A DNA stretch of 61,410 nt from Cupriavidus pauculus (lineage in GTDB: Bacteria; Pseudomonadota; Gammaproteobacteria; Burkholderiales; Burkholderiaceae): contig NZ_VZOW01000031.1 in the NCBI RefSeq assembly GCF_008801835.1, forward strand, positions 1 through 61,410, given 5' to 3'. The position numbers and the translations under genes were made by a program. Of this stretch, positions 1 to 7,368 are shown one piece after another. Position 1 is the stretch's first letter; each line of letters starts with the position of its first letter. The notes below the pieces were generated by a model that made no database searches, was not told the origin of the DNA, and saw only the letters and a program-made list of their open reading frames with translations.

Positions 1-519
1 CGGCCAGTGCGGCACGCCATCCTTCATCGTGCATTTGGCAAGCAGCCGGTTGACGAACGCGCGCGCCAACGTCGCGCCGCGCGAGAAACCGAATACGGCG
101 ATGTCGATGCGGGTGACTCGGTGGTTGAATCTCAACGTATTCTTAAGATCTTCCTCGGCGTTGGTCAGTCGCACATCCCAGCCCAGTCCCAAGCCACCGC
201 CAAGTACTTCGCTATCGCGCAGCTTTTCCCACCACGTTGGATCGCTCGCATTGAGCGGCGTGCCGACACCGGGATAGTAAAATCGATAAACAAGAGGCTG
301 GTCGTCTGCAATATGCCCTTCATACAATCGCGCTACGTTGGACAATTTATTCAACGGCCTATCGACATTACGATTATTTCCGGTGCCGTCAAAAAAGAAG
401 CTCAACCAAGGCTGCTCCTCGCAGGTCGCGCATGCCTCGAAGTCTCCGCCGTACAGTCCGATCATGGTTCCAACCGTCCTCGCAAACGACTCGTGGGAGT
501 CTGTGAACCAGTCCTGCAT
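1..519 (-). CDS. DUF2235 alpha/beta-hydrolase, T6SS phospholipase-like effector (3' end outside window)
   Basis: The gene runs off the left edge, so only the first 173 residues are visible. They hold the DUF2235 signature FFFDGTGNN at about 41-49 and the nucleophile elbow GFSRG at 144-148, with Ser146 as the expected catalytic serine. This family includes Tle1-type phospholipases delivered by type VI secretion into the periplasm of rival bacteria. The start is set by AGGAG 7 nt upstream, and it begins 2 nt after the stop of a lipoprotein gene, the usual immunity-effector arrangement. No VgrG or other secretion gene is visible here. An ordinary intracellular DUF2235 hydrolase is possible, but the adjacent lipoproteins favour an effector. 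Confidence 0.8.
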   Translation of the reverse strand, partial: MQDWFTDSHESFARTVGTMIGLYGGDFEACATCEEQPWLSFFFDGTGNNRNVDRPLNKLSNVARLYEGHIADDQPLVYRFYYPGVGTPLNASDPTWWEKLRDSEVLGGGLGLGWDVRLTNAEEDLKNTLRFNHRVTRIDIAVFGFSRGATLARAFVNRLLAKCTMKDGVPHWP

Positions 520-521
520 CT

Positions 522-1031
522 TTATTCTCCTTTTTTACGCATCACACGTTGGCCTGAAAACAGCTTGTCGACGCGTGGGTTTCTGGGGTCCAGATCGACT
601 GATGGCACAAGCTCAACTTCCACTTCATGGCGGGGAAAGAATCGCACCAATACATAGTTATGTGTCTTCGTCTCTTTTGGCATGGTCCCGCTCACCAAGA
701 CATCTCTGCTATACGTCCTCCACTGCGACTCGTCTTCCCGACGCCCTCCCACACGCCAGACCACCTTGACGGTCTGGCCCACGCCCGGCATCAAGCCGCA
801 GCAGATGTGGCCTCCCGAGGTTCCCCTTCTCGAAAATTCACTAACCTGAGTGCCACTCACCCCTGTACGTTTCCCGTCTGCAGTCAAAATCGAGAAGTCA
901 TAGATAAAGTCCTCGGTGTAGTTCGCGGCCCACCCTGCTGCCTCTACCCAGCCGCGAGGTTGCCCGCTTGCACACCCGCCCAACAGCACCAGCCAAACCG
1001 CCACTGCGATCGTCTTGATGAATCTCCTCAT
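522..1031 (-). CDS. DUF3304-like lipoprotein, putative immunity protein (copy next to the effector)
   Basis: A 169-residue protein with a short signal peptide and a lipobox, LLGGC, with Cys20 as the probable lipidated residue. It would be anchored in a membrane facing the periplasm, where a type VI phospholipase acts. AAGGAG lies 4 nt before the ATG. The downstream DUF2235 gene starts 2 nt after its stop, so the two are co-transcribed. It is nearly identical in its first two thirds to the lipoprotein at 1096-1611 but differs in the C-terminal third. Immunity function is inferred from the neighbour and localisation; DUF3304 membership is from memory of such pairs. Confidence 0.8.
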   Translation of the reverse strand: MRRFIKTIAVAVWLVLLGGCASGQPRGWVEAAGWAANYTEDFIYDFSILTADGKRTGVSGTQVSEFSRRGTSGGHICCGLMPGVGQTVKVVWRVGGRREDESQWRTYSRDVLVSGTMPKETKTHNYVLVRFFPRHEVEVELVPSVDLDPRNPRVDKLFSGQRVMRKKGE

Positions 1032-1093
1032 GCATCTCCTTTTCTTGTGTAATTGACTCCAGAGTCGTGGGAGTCTGTGAACCAGTCCTGCAT
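1028..1093 (-). pseudogene. 5' stub of the DUF2235 effector gene left between the two lipoprotein genes
   Basis: This 21-codon open frame begins with the same nine residues as the effector at 519 (MQDWFTDSH) and has the same ribosome-binding site and the same 2-nt spacing after a lipoprotein stop. It then diverges and ends in a TGA that overlaps the ATG of the next lipoprotein. The junction lies among short GAGTC/GACTC repeats. It is best read as what remains of an effector gene deleted after an immunity-effector unit duplicated. It may still help translational coupling between the lipoproteins. Confidence 0.75.
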
Positions 1094-1095
1094 CT

Positions 1096-1611
1096 TTATT
1101 CTCCTTTTTGGCGCATCACGCGCGGGCCTGTAAAGAACAGCTTGTCGACACGTGGATATCTCGCGCCGCGGGGATCGTCTCCCGGAATAAATTCGGCCTC
1201 CACCTCATGATCTGGGAAAAATCTCACGATCAGATAGCTGTGCCGGCTTGCGTTCCTCGAGACTTGTCCCGTGACAACGACGACCCGTTCATACGTTCTC
1301 CACTGCGACTCTTCGTCTCGACGCCCGCCCACACGCCAGACCACCTTCACCGTCTGCCCCACGCCCGGCATCAAACTGCAGCAGATGTGGCCTCCGGAGG
1401 TTCCCCTTCTCGAAAATTCACTAACCTGAGTGCCGCTAACCCCTGTACGTTTCCCGTCAGCGGTCAAAATCGAGAAGTCATAGATATAGTCCTCGGTGTA
1501 GTTCGCAGCCCACGCTGCTGCCTCCACCCAACCGCGGGCTTGCCCGATGGCACACCCGCCCAACATCACCAGCCAAACCGCCACTGCGATCGTCTTGATG
1601 AATCTCGTCAT
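1096..1611 (-). CDS. DUF3304-like lipoprotein, putative immunity protein (upstream paralogue)
   Basis: A 171-residue paralogue of the lipoprotein at 522-1031. It has the same signal peptide and lipobox (MLGGC) and an almost identical central region including GHICC. The C-terminal third is divergent (for example RHSYLIVRFFPDHEVEAEF instead of THNYVLVRFFPRHEVEVEL). The start at 1611 has GGGAGA a few bases upstream; an open frame continues further upstream but lacks a good site. It is the first gene of the leftward unit, so the promoter should lie in 1612-1953. An extra immunity copy may protect against a variant effector of other strains; this is inference. Confidence 0.78.
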   Translation of the reverse strand: MTRFIKTIAVAVWLVMLGGCAIGQARGWVEAAAWAANYTEDYIYDFSILTADGKRTGVSGTQVSEFSRRGTSGGHICCSLMPGVGQTVKVVWRVGGRRDEESQWRTYERVVVVTGQVSRNASRHSYLIVRFFPDHEVEAEFIPGDDPRGARYPRVDKLFFTGPRVMRQKGE

Positions 1612-1953
1612 GCGTCTCCCTTTGCGTAAGTTCATTTCAGAAACCAAGAATGCTTTTCGTTGCGCGCACATCGAACGCCTGACATAGCGAAGCAGGCGGA
1701 GCAGTGGGGATTCGGGATCTTCTTGCGTTTCGTTTCTGGCCGTCATTGGCTTCGGTCAAAAACAACCGCCTGCGCCAGCGGATGCAGCGTGGGGCAATGC
1801 TGCGCGAGGCGTGTCCGTGATGGCTTGCGGTGGGGGGCGCAAGCCAGGTACGTCGCACGGGTACCGGAAAGAGGCATTCGCGGGGGAAGAGGTGCTTGTG
1901 GTTTTCATCCCCGTCGATGGGCGACGTCCGACGACGATGGCACAATACGCGCC
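1612..1953. other. divergent intergenic region, no gene seen
   Basis: About 340 bp between the leftward lipoprotein/effector unit and the rightward GT51 gene. It must carry the promoters of both. A CACAAT hexamer 9 nt before the ATG at 1954 could be a -10 element for the GT51 gene, but that would leave almost no leader. Short open frames here on both strands look like noise. No convincing repeat or operator was recognised. Confidence 0.4.
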
Positions 1954-2649
1954 ATGCAACGTCTCTGGTCCGCCTTCGTCAAGGTCGTGCTGCTCGCAGT
2001 GGTGGGCGGCGCGCTGCTGATTTCGTTTGCCGTGCTGATGGCCAGCCGGCAGTTGCCGTCGCTCGATGCGCTGATGGCGTTCCGGCAATCGCCGGGCTAC
2101 GTGCAGCTCGACAAATTTCCGCACACGCTGCCCGAAGCCGTGGTCGCCATCGAGGACGATCGCTTCTATCTGCACGATGGCGTCGACTACGTGGGCGTGA
2201 TGCGCGCCGGCATCGCCAATTTGTCGGACGACCTCTCGCAGGGCGCGTCGACCATCACCATGCAGGTGGCGCGCAACTTCTTCTTGTCCCGGCAGAAGAC
2301 CTACACGCGCAAGCTCTACGAAATCCTGCTGGCGTACCGCATCGAGAAGGCCCTGAGCAAGGACCAGATCCTCGAGCTTTATCTGAACAAGATTTACCTG
2401 GGCCAGGGCGCCTACGGATTTGCCGAGGCGGCCGACACCTATTTCGGCAAGCCGGTCGACCAGCTCACGCTGGCCGAATGCGCGATGCTGGCCGGGTTGC
2501 CCAAGGCACCGTCGGCCAATAACCCCGTGGTCAATCCGCGCCGCGCGCGGCAGCGGCAGACGTACATCCTGCTGCGGATGATGGAACTCGGCCGCATCAC
2601 GCGCGCGCAGTACGACAGCGCGTTGCTGGAACCATTACGTCTGCGCTGA
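1954..2649 (+). CDS. stand-alone peptidoglycan glycosyltransferase (GT51 family)
   Basis: A 231-residue protein with one N-terminal membrane segment (about 8-30) and a GT51 domain. It polymerises lipid II into glycan strands on the outer face of the inner membrane. The motifs are complete: EDDRFYLHDGVD with catalytic Glu67, GASTITMQ at 98-105, RKLYE with the second Glu at 123, and a KDQILELYLNKIYLGQG block. The protein ends soon after the GT51 region with no transpeptidase domain, so it is either a monofunctional enzyme or the front part of a PBP1A-like protein. It is not obviously MtgA, since the sequence resembles the PBP1A front end. The upstream frame is open, but the ATG at 1954 precedes the natural membrane anchor. 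Confidence 0.88.
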   Translation: MQRLWSAFVKVVLLAVVGGALLISFAVLMASRQLPSLDALMAFRQSPGYVQLDKFPHTLPEAVVAIEDDRFYLHDGVDYVGVMRAGIANLSDDLSQGASTITMQVARNFFLSRQKTYTRKLYEILLAYRIEKALSKDQILELYLNKIYLGQGAYGFAEAADTYFGKPVDQLTLAECAMLAGLPKAPSANNPVVNPRRARQRQTYILLRMMELGRITRAQYDSALLEPLRLR

Positions 2650-2778
2650 GCGACTACGTCCGCTCGCGTTTTGCCGCGCCGCGGCATGACGGCGTGTCAG
2701 CGGACGCCCGACTGCGCGGTCCCGATATGGCGTGCTAGCCTGCCAGCCATCGGCACAGGACAGCCGGGGAGACAAGCC

Positions 2779-3252
2779 ATGGAAGGACTCTGGGGCGATA
2801 TCTACGGCACGCTGCGTGCCGAATTTGCGGACGTGCCCGACGTCAAGGAACTGACGCGCCTGCTGCTGCGCCTTTCCCTGGCGATCGTGCTTGGGGGATT
2901 GATTGGCTACGAGCGCGAGGCCGCCGGCAAGCCGGCTGGCCTGCGCACGCACATGCTGGTGGCAATGGGCACGGCGCTGTTCGTGCTGGTGCCGCTGCAG
3001 GCCGGCGTGCCGCTGGTCGACATGAGCCGCGTCCTGCAGGGACTGATATCGGGCATCGGCTTTCTGGGCGCGGGCGCCATTATCAAGCTCGACAGCGAAA
3101 AGGATGTGCGCGGACTGACCACAGCCGCCAGCATCTGGACAGTAGCAGCCATCGGCGTGGCCTGCGGGATGGGCCGCGAAAGCACCGCGGTGATCGCCAC
3201 ACTGTTCGGCCTGGCGATCCTGCAGCTGCTCTATCGCGTGAAAAAACGGTGA
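2779..3252 (+). CDS. MgtC/SapB family inner-membrane protein
   Basis: A 157-residue, four-helix membrane protein with the MgtC/SapB hallmarks: GGLIGYEREAAGKPAGLRTH near the first helix, then GLISGIGFLGAGAII, then RGLTTAASIW. Family members help bacteria cope with low magnesium or modulate the F-type ATP synthase; the exact role of this short form, which lacks the C-terminal soluble domain of Salmonella MgtC, is unknown. The ATG has GGGGAGA upstream. It is 129 nt after the GT51 gene on the same strand, and convergent with the fds operon. Confidence 0.85.
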   Translation: MEGLWGDIYGTLRAEFADVPDVKELTRLLLRLSLAIVLGGLIGYEREAAGKPAGLRTHMLVAMGTALFVLVPLQAGVPLVDMSRVLQGLISGIGFLGAGAIIKLDSEKDVRGLTTAASIWTVAAIGVACGMGRESTAVIATLFGLAILQLLYRVKKR

Positions 3253-3273
3253 TGTCCGCGATCAAGCCAGCAA

Positions 3274-3519
3274 TCAAGCGGCGGCAGGCTGCGCCACCTC
3301 GAGCTTCTCGCGGTGCCGCGCCACGGCGTCCAGCACGATGGCGTCGAGCCCTTCGCCACCCGTTTGGTCGATGTGAGCCAGAAACGCGCGCCGCATGCGC
3401 GGTTCCCAGAACTTCTTGATGTGGCCGGCGATGTCGGCCAGCGCTTCGTCTCGGTCGGGCATCGCCTCGAAGAAGCCGCCAATCTGGTTGGCCATCTTGA
3501 CCAGGTTTTCGATATGCAT
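3274..3519 (-). CDS. fdsD: formate dehydrogenase delta subunit FdsD
   Basis: An 81-residue protein matching the small delta subunit of soluble NAD-dependent formate dehydrogenases (contains NQIGGFFEAMPDRDEALADI and HIKKFWEPRMRR). FdsD has no cofactor motif and is thought to help assemble or stabilise the molybdenum enzyme. It is the last gene of fdsGBACD, starting 8 nt after fdhD. Its stop lies about 20 bp from the convergent MgtC gene, and no strong terminator hairpin is visible in that gap. Confidence 0.9.
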   Translation of the reverse strand: MHIENLVKMANQIGGFFEAMPDRDEALADIAGHIKKFWEPRMRRAFLAHIDQTGGEGLDAIVLDAVARHREKLEVAQPAAA

Positions 3520-3527
3520 GGCGGACC

Positions 3528-4376
3528 CTATGCGATGTGAAGTCGTTGGGAATGGGTGTAGACCACCAGCGTGCCGCCGCGCACAAAGCCGGCCAGCGTC
3601 ACGCCGGCTGCATCCGCCAGGCGCACGGCCATGGCGGTCGGTCCGGACACGGCCGCCAGCACGCCCGCGCCAATTGCCGCGGTCTTCTGCACCATTTCAT
3701 AGCTCGCGCGGCTGGTGACGATCACCGCGCCTTGACCGATATCTTCGTGCGCGCCGCGCGCCAGTGCGCCGGCCAGCTTGTCCAGCGCGTTGTGGCGGCC
3801 GACATCTTCGCGCACCAGGGCTATCTCGCCGTCGGCGCGCATCCAGGCCGCCGCGTGCGTGGCGCCCGTGTCGCGCAGCAACGCCTGCCGCCTGTGCAGC
3901 GTGGCGAATGCCTGTTCGAACAGGCTCGGATCGAACGCCACCGCGCTGTGCACCGGCGCAGGCGTGCGCATGACCTCATCGAGCGATTCGGTGCCGCACA
4001 AGCCGCAGCCGGTGCGCCCGGCCAGCGCGCGGCGGCGTCCCTTGAGCCCCACGAATGATTCCGTTGCGATTTCCACCTTGACCGTAATGCCCTGCGCGCC
4101 CGGCTCGACGTCGATGCCGTAAATGTCACTCACGCGCCCGACAATGCCCTCGCTGAGGCTGAAGCCGATGGCGAAGTCTTCCAGGTCTGCCGGCGTGGCC
4201 AGCATCACCGCATGCGAGATGCCGTTGAATTCGAGCGCCACCGGCACTTCCTCGGCCAGATGGTCCACCTCGCTGGCCACCGCGCCGTGTCGCCAGCGCT
4301 TGACGGCGAAGGTGCGCTGCGCCGGCACCTCGCCGGTGCCGGCCGCGCTGTCTGGAGATGGCACATCACGCTTCAT
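3528..4376 (-). CDS. fdhD: formate dehydrogenase accessory sulfurtransferase FdhD/FdsC
   Basis: A 282-residue FdhD-family protein. FdhD/FdsC transfers sulfur to the bis-MGD molybdenum cofactor and inserts it into the formate dehydrogenase catalytic subunit. The sulfur-carrying motif CGLCG is present with Cys124 and Cys127. The C-terminal half has the family signature VREDVGRHNALDK and SRASYEMVQK. It starts 23 nt after fdsA and ends 8 nt before fdsD, the position of fdsC in the Cupriavidus necator operon; either symbol fits. Confidence 0.93.
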   Translation of the reverse strand: MKRDVPSPDSAAGTGEVPAQRTFAVKRWRHGAVASEVDHLAEEVPVALEFNGISHAVMLATPADLEDFAIGFSLSEGIVGRVSDIYGIDVEPGAQGITVKVEIATESFVGLKGRRRALAGRTGCGLCGTESLDEVMRTPAPVHSAVAFDPSLFEQAFATLHRRQALLRDTGATHAAAWMRADGEIALVREDVGRHNALDKLAGALARGAHEDIGQGAVIVTSRASYEMVQKTAAIGAGVLAAVSGPTAMAVRLADAAGVTLAGFVRGGTLVVYTHSQRLHIA

Positions 4377-4399
4377 GAGTTGATCCTCGGTCTTTGCGG

Positions 4400-7273
4400 C
4401 TAGCCCGCCGACGCGGTTTCGCCGGCCGCGCGCAGCAGCGCAAGCTGCTCCTCGTTGAATGCCTGATAGTTGCGCTGCCAGGTCGATGGCTGGGCAACGG
4501 GCATCACCTGCACCGCCGTCACCTTGTATTCGGGACAGTTGGTGGCCCAGTCCGAATTATCGGTGGTAATCACGTTGGCGCCGGACTCCGGAAAGTGGAA
4601 TGTCGTGTACACCACGCCCGGCTGCATGCGCTGGCTCACGATCGCGCGCAGCACCGTTTCGCCGGCGCGGCTTTGCACGCCGACCCAGTCGCCATCCTTG
4701 ATGCCACGCTCCTCGGCGTCGTGCGGATGGATTTCCAGACGGTCCTCGTCATGCCAGTGCACATTGTGCGTGCGCCGCGTCTGCGCGCCAACGTTGTACT
4801 GCGACAGGATACGCCCGGTGGTCAGGATCAGCGGATACTTGCGATTGACCTTTTCGTCGGTGGCCACGTACTTGGTGATGATGAACTTGCCCTTGCCGCG
4901 CACGAAGGCGTCGACGTGCATGGTCGGCGTGCCTTGCGGCGCCTCGGCGTTGCAAGGCCACTGGATGCTGCCCAGCGCGTCGAGCTTTTCGTAGCTGACG
5001 CCCGCGAACGTCGGCGTCAGGCGCGCGATCTCGTCCATGATCTCGGACGGATGCCGATACGACATCGGATAGCCGAGCGCATTGGACAACAGGATCGTCG
5101 CTTCCCAGTCCGAATAGCCGGCCTTCGGCGGCATCACCTTGCGCACGCGCGAAATGCGGCGCTCCGCATTGGTGAACGTGCCGTCCTTTTCCAGGAACGA
5201 CGAACCCGGCAGGAACACGTGCGCATACTTGGCAGTCTCGTTCAGGAAGATGTCCTGCACGACGATGCATTCCATCGACGACAGCGCCGCCGCCACGTGC
5301 TGCGTGTTCGGATCGGACTGGACGATATCCTCGCCCTGGCAATACAGCCCCTTGAACGTGCCGCTGATGGCCGCATCGAACATGTTCGGGATGCGCAGGC
5401 CCGGCTCGGGATTGATGTCGACGCCCCATGCCGCCTCGAAGCTGCCGCGCACGGTGGAATCGGACACGTGCCGGTAGCCTGGCAGCTCGTGCGGGAACGA
5501 GCCGATATCGCACGAGCCCTGCACGTTGTTCTGGCCGCGCAGCGGATTCACGCCCACCCCTTCGCGGCCGATATTGCCGGTGGCCATCGCCAGGTTGGCG
5601 ATGCCCATCACGGTGGTCGATCCCTGCGCGTGCTCGGTCACGCCCAGCCCGTAGTAGATCGCCGCATTGCCGCCCGTGGCGTAAAGCCGCGCGGCGCCGC
5701 GCAGCGCATCGGCCGGCACACCCGTCACGGCTTCCATTGCCTCGGGCGAATTCTCTGGCAGCGAGACAAAATCGCGCCACTGCTGGAAGGCGCGGTCCTC
5801 GCAGCGCTGTGCGATAAACGCTTCGTCGAGCAGCCCTTCGGTAACGATCACATGCGCCATGGCGCTGACCAGCGCGACATTGGTGCCCGGACGCAACTGC
5901 AGGTGATAGTCGGCGCGGATATGCGGCGAGTCGACCAGATCGATCTGGCGCGGATCGACCACGATCAGCTTTGCCCCGGCGCGCAGGCGGCGCTTCATGC
6001 GCGATGCAAACACCGGGTGCCCGTCGGTCGGGTTGGCGCCAATGACCATGATCACGTCGGCCTTGGCCACCGAGCGGAAGGTCTGCGTGCCAGCCGATTC
6101 GCCCAGCGTGGTCTTCAGGCCGTAGCCGGTCGGCGAATGGCAGACGCGCGCGCAGGTGTCGACGTTATTGTTGCCGAACGCCGCGCGCACCAGCTTCTGC
6201 ACCAGATATCCTTCCTCGTTGGTGCAGCGCGACGACACGATGCCGCCGATCGAATCCTTGCCGTGCTCGGCCTGAATGCGCTTGAACTGCGACGCCGCAT
6301 AGCCGATCGCCTCTTCCCACGACACCTCGCGCCACGGGTCGGTGATCCGGGCGCGGATCATCGGCTTCAGGATGCGGTCCTTGTGGGTCGCATAGCCCCA
6401 GGCAAAGCGCCCTTTCACGCAGGCGTGGCCCTCGTTGGCGGCGCCGTCCTTGTAGGGCACCATGCGCACCACTTCGTTGCCCTTCATCTCGGCCTTGAAC
6501 GAACAGCCCACGCCGCAATAGGCGCAGGTCGTCACCGTGCTGTGCGTGGCCTGGCCGAGCTGGATCACCGAGGTCTCGGTCAGCGTGGCGGTCGGGCACG
6601 CCTGCACGCATGCGCCGCACGAGACGCAATCCGATTCCATGAACGGCTGGCTGGTGCCCGCCGCCACGCGCGAATCGAAGCCGCGGCCGCTGATGGTCAG
6701 CGCGAATGTGCCCTGGGTTTCCTCGCAGGCGCGCACGCAGCGGTTACAGACGATGCACTTGGACGGATCGTAGGTGAAGTACGGATTCGATTCGTCCTTC
6801 TTCATCTGCGTGTGCGTGGCGATCGGCGCGGCGCCGCCCGCGCCATCCGCATAGCGCACCTCGCGCAGGCCCACCACGCCGGCCATGTCCTGCAGCTCGC
6901 AGTTGCCGTTGGTCGGGCACGTCAGGCAGTCGAGCGGGTGATCGGAGATGTACAGCTCCATCACGCCGCGGCGCAGATCGCCAAGCTTGCCACTTTGCGT
7001 GCGCACCTTCATGCCCGCTTCGACGGGCGTGGTGCACGACGCCGGATACCCGCGACGCCCCTCGATTTCCACCAGGCACAAGCGGCACGAGCCGAACGGC
7101 TCCAGCGAATCGGTGGCGCAAAGCTTGGGCACGCCGATGCCGGCCTCGGCGGCGGCGCGCATCACGGACGTGCCGGCGGGCACGGTCACGGACACCCCAT
7201 CAATTTCCAGCGTTACCTGCGTATCGGCATCGCTGGCCGGCGTGCCGTAGTCAAAATCGTCGCGAGCGTTCAC
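4400..7273 (-). CDS. fdsA: NAD-dependent formate dehydrogenase alpha (molybdenum catalytic) subunit FdsA
   Basis: A 957-residue protein that oxidises formate to CO2 and passes electrons to FdsB. The N-terminal part is NuoG-like: a [2Fe-2S] domain with Cys residues at about 52, 63, 66 and 80, a His-Cys cluster near 112-125, and two ferredoxin-type [4Fe-4S] sites at about 173-183 and 216-226. A further CAYCGVGC cluster at 250-257 begins the bis-MGD domain. The catalytic pair is Cys378-His379, the same numbering as in the C. necator enzyme. Translation starts at GTG 7273, behind GGGAGA. It lies 95 nt downstream of fdsB, and a GC hairpin sits in that gap. Confidence 0.97.
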   Translation of the reverse strand: MNARDDFDYGTPASDADTQVTLEIDGVSVTVPAGTSVMRAAAEAGIGVPKLCATDSLEPFGSCRLCLVEIEGRRGYPASCTTPVEAGMKVRTQSGKLGDLRRGVMELYISDHPLDCLTCPTNGNCELQDMAGVVGLREVRYADGAGGAAPIATHTQMKKDESNPYFTYDPSKCIVCNRCVRACEETQGTFALTISGRGFDSRVAAGTSQPFMESDCVSCGACVQACPTATLTETSVIQLGQATHSTVTTCAYCGVGCSFKAEMKGNEVVRMVPYKDGAANEGHACVKGRFAWGYATHKDRILKPMIRARITDPWREVSWEEAIGYAASQFKRIQAEHGKDSIGGIVSSRCTNEEGYLVQKLVRAAFGNNNVDTCARVCHSPTGYGLKTTLGESAGTQTFRSVAKADVIMVIGANPTDGHPVFASRMKRRLRAGAKLIVVDPRQIDLVDSPHIRADYHLQLRPGTNVALVSAMAHVIVTEGLLDEAFIAQRCEDRAFQQWRDFVSLPENSPEAMEAVTGVPADALRGAARLYATGGNAAIYYGLGVTEHAQGSTTVMGIANLAMATGNIGREGVGVNPLRGQNNVQGSCDIGSFPHELPGYRHVSDSTVRGSFEAAWGVDINPEPGLRIPNMFDAAISGTFKGLYCQGEDIVQSDPNTQHVAAALSSMECIVVQDIFLNETAKYAHVFLPGSSFLEKDGTFTNAERRISRVRKVMPPKAGYSDWEATILLSNALGYPMSYRHPSEIMDEIARLTPTFAGVSYEKLDALGSIQWPCNAEAPQGTPTMHVDAFVRGKGKFIITKYVATDEKVNRKYPLILTTGRILSQYNVGAQTRRTHNVHWHDEDRLEIHPHDAEERGIKDGDWVGVQSRAGETVLRAIVSQRMQPGVVYTTFHFPESGANVITTDNSDWATNCPEYKVTAVQVMPVAQPSTWQRNYQAFNEEQLALLRAAGETASAG

Positions 7274-7337
7274 GGACGTCTCCCGTCATGCACTGCTGTG
7301 AGGATGCGCACCCCTGAGGGATGCGTCGGTTCTATAC

Positions 7338-7363
7338 GGCCCGCCGTGCGTGACAGGCGGGCC
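7338..7363 (-). promoter_or_regulatory. GC-rich hairpin between fdsB and fdsA
   Basis: Perfect 8-bp arms GGCCCGCC / GGCGGGCC enclose a 10-nt loop immediately after the fdsB stop. There is no following U-run, so it is unlikely to be a full terminator. It could stabilise the fdsGB message or tune how much fdsA is made. Confidence 0.5.
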
Positions 7364-7368
7364 ATGCT

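Noticed and set aside
2650..2778. Remnant of a transpeptidase domain after the GT51 gene
   Set aside because: No transpeptidase motif can be read in any frame up to the MgtC-like gene.
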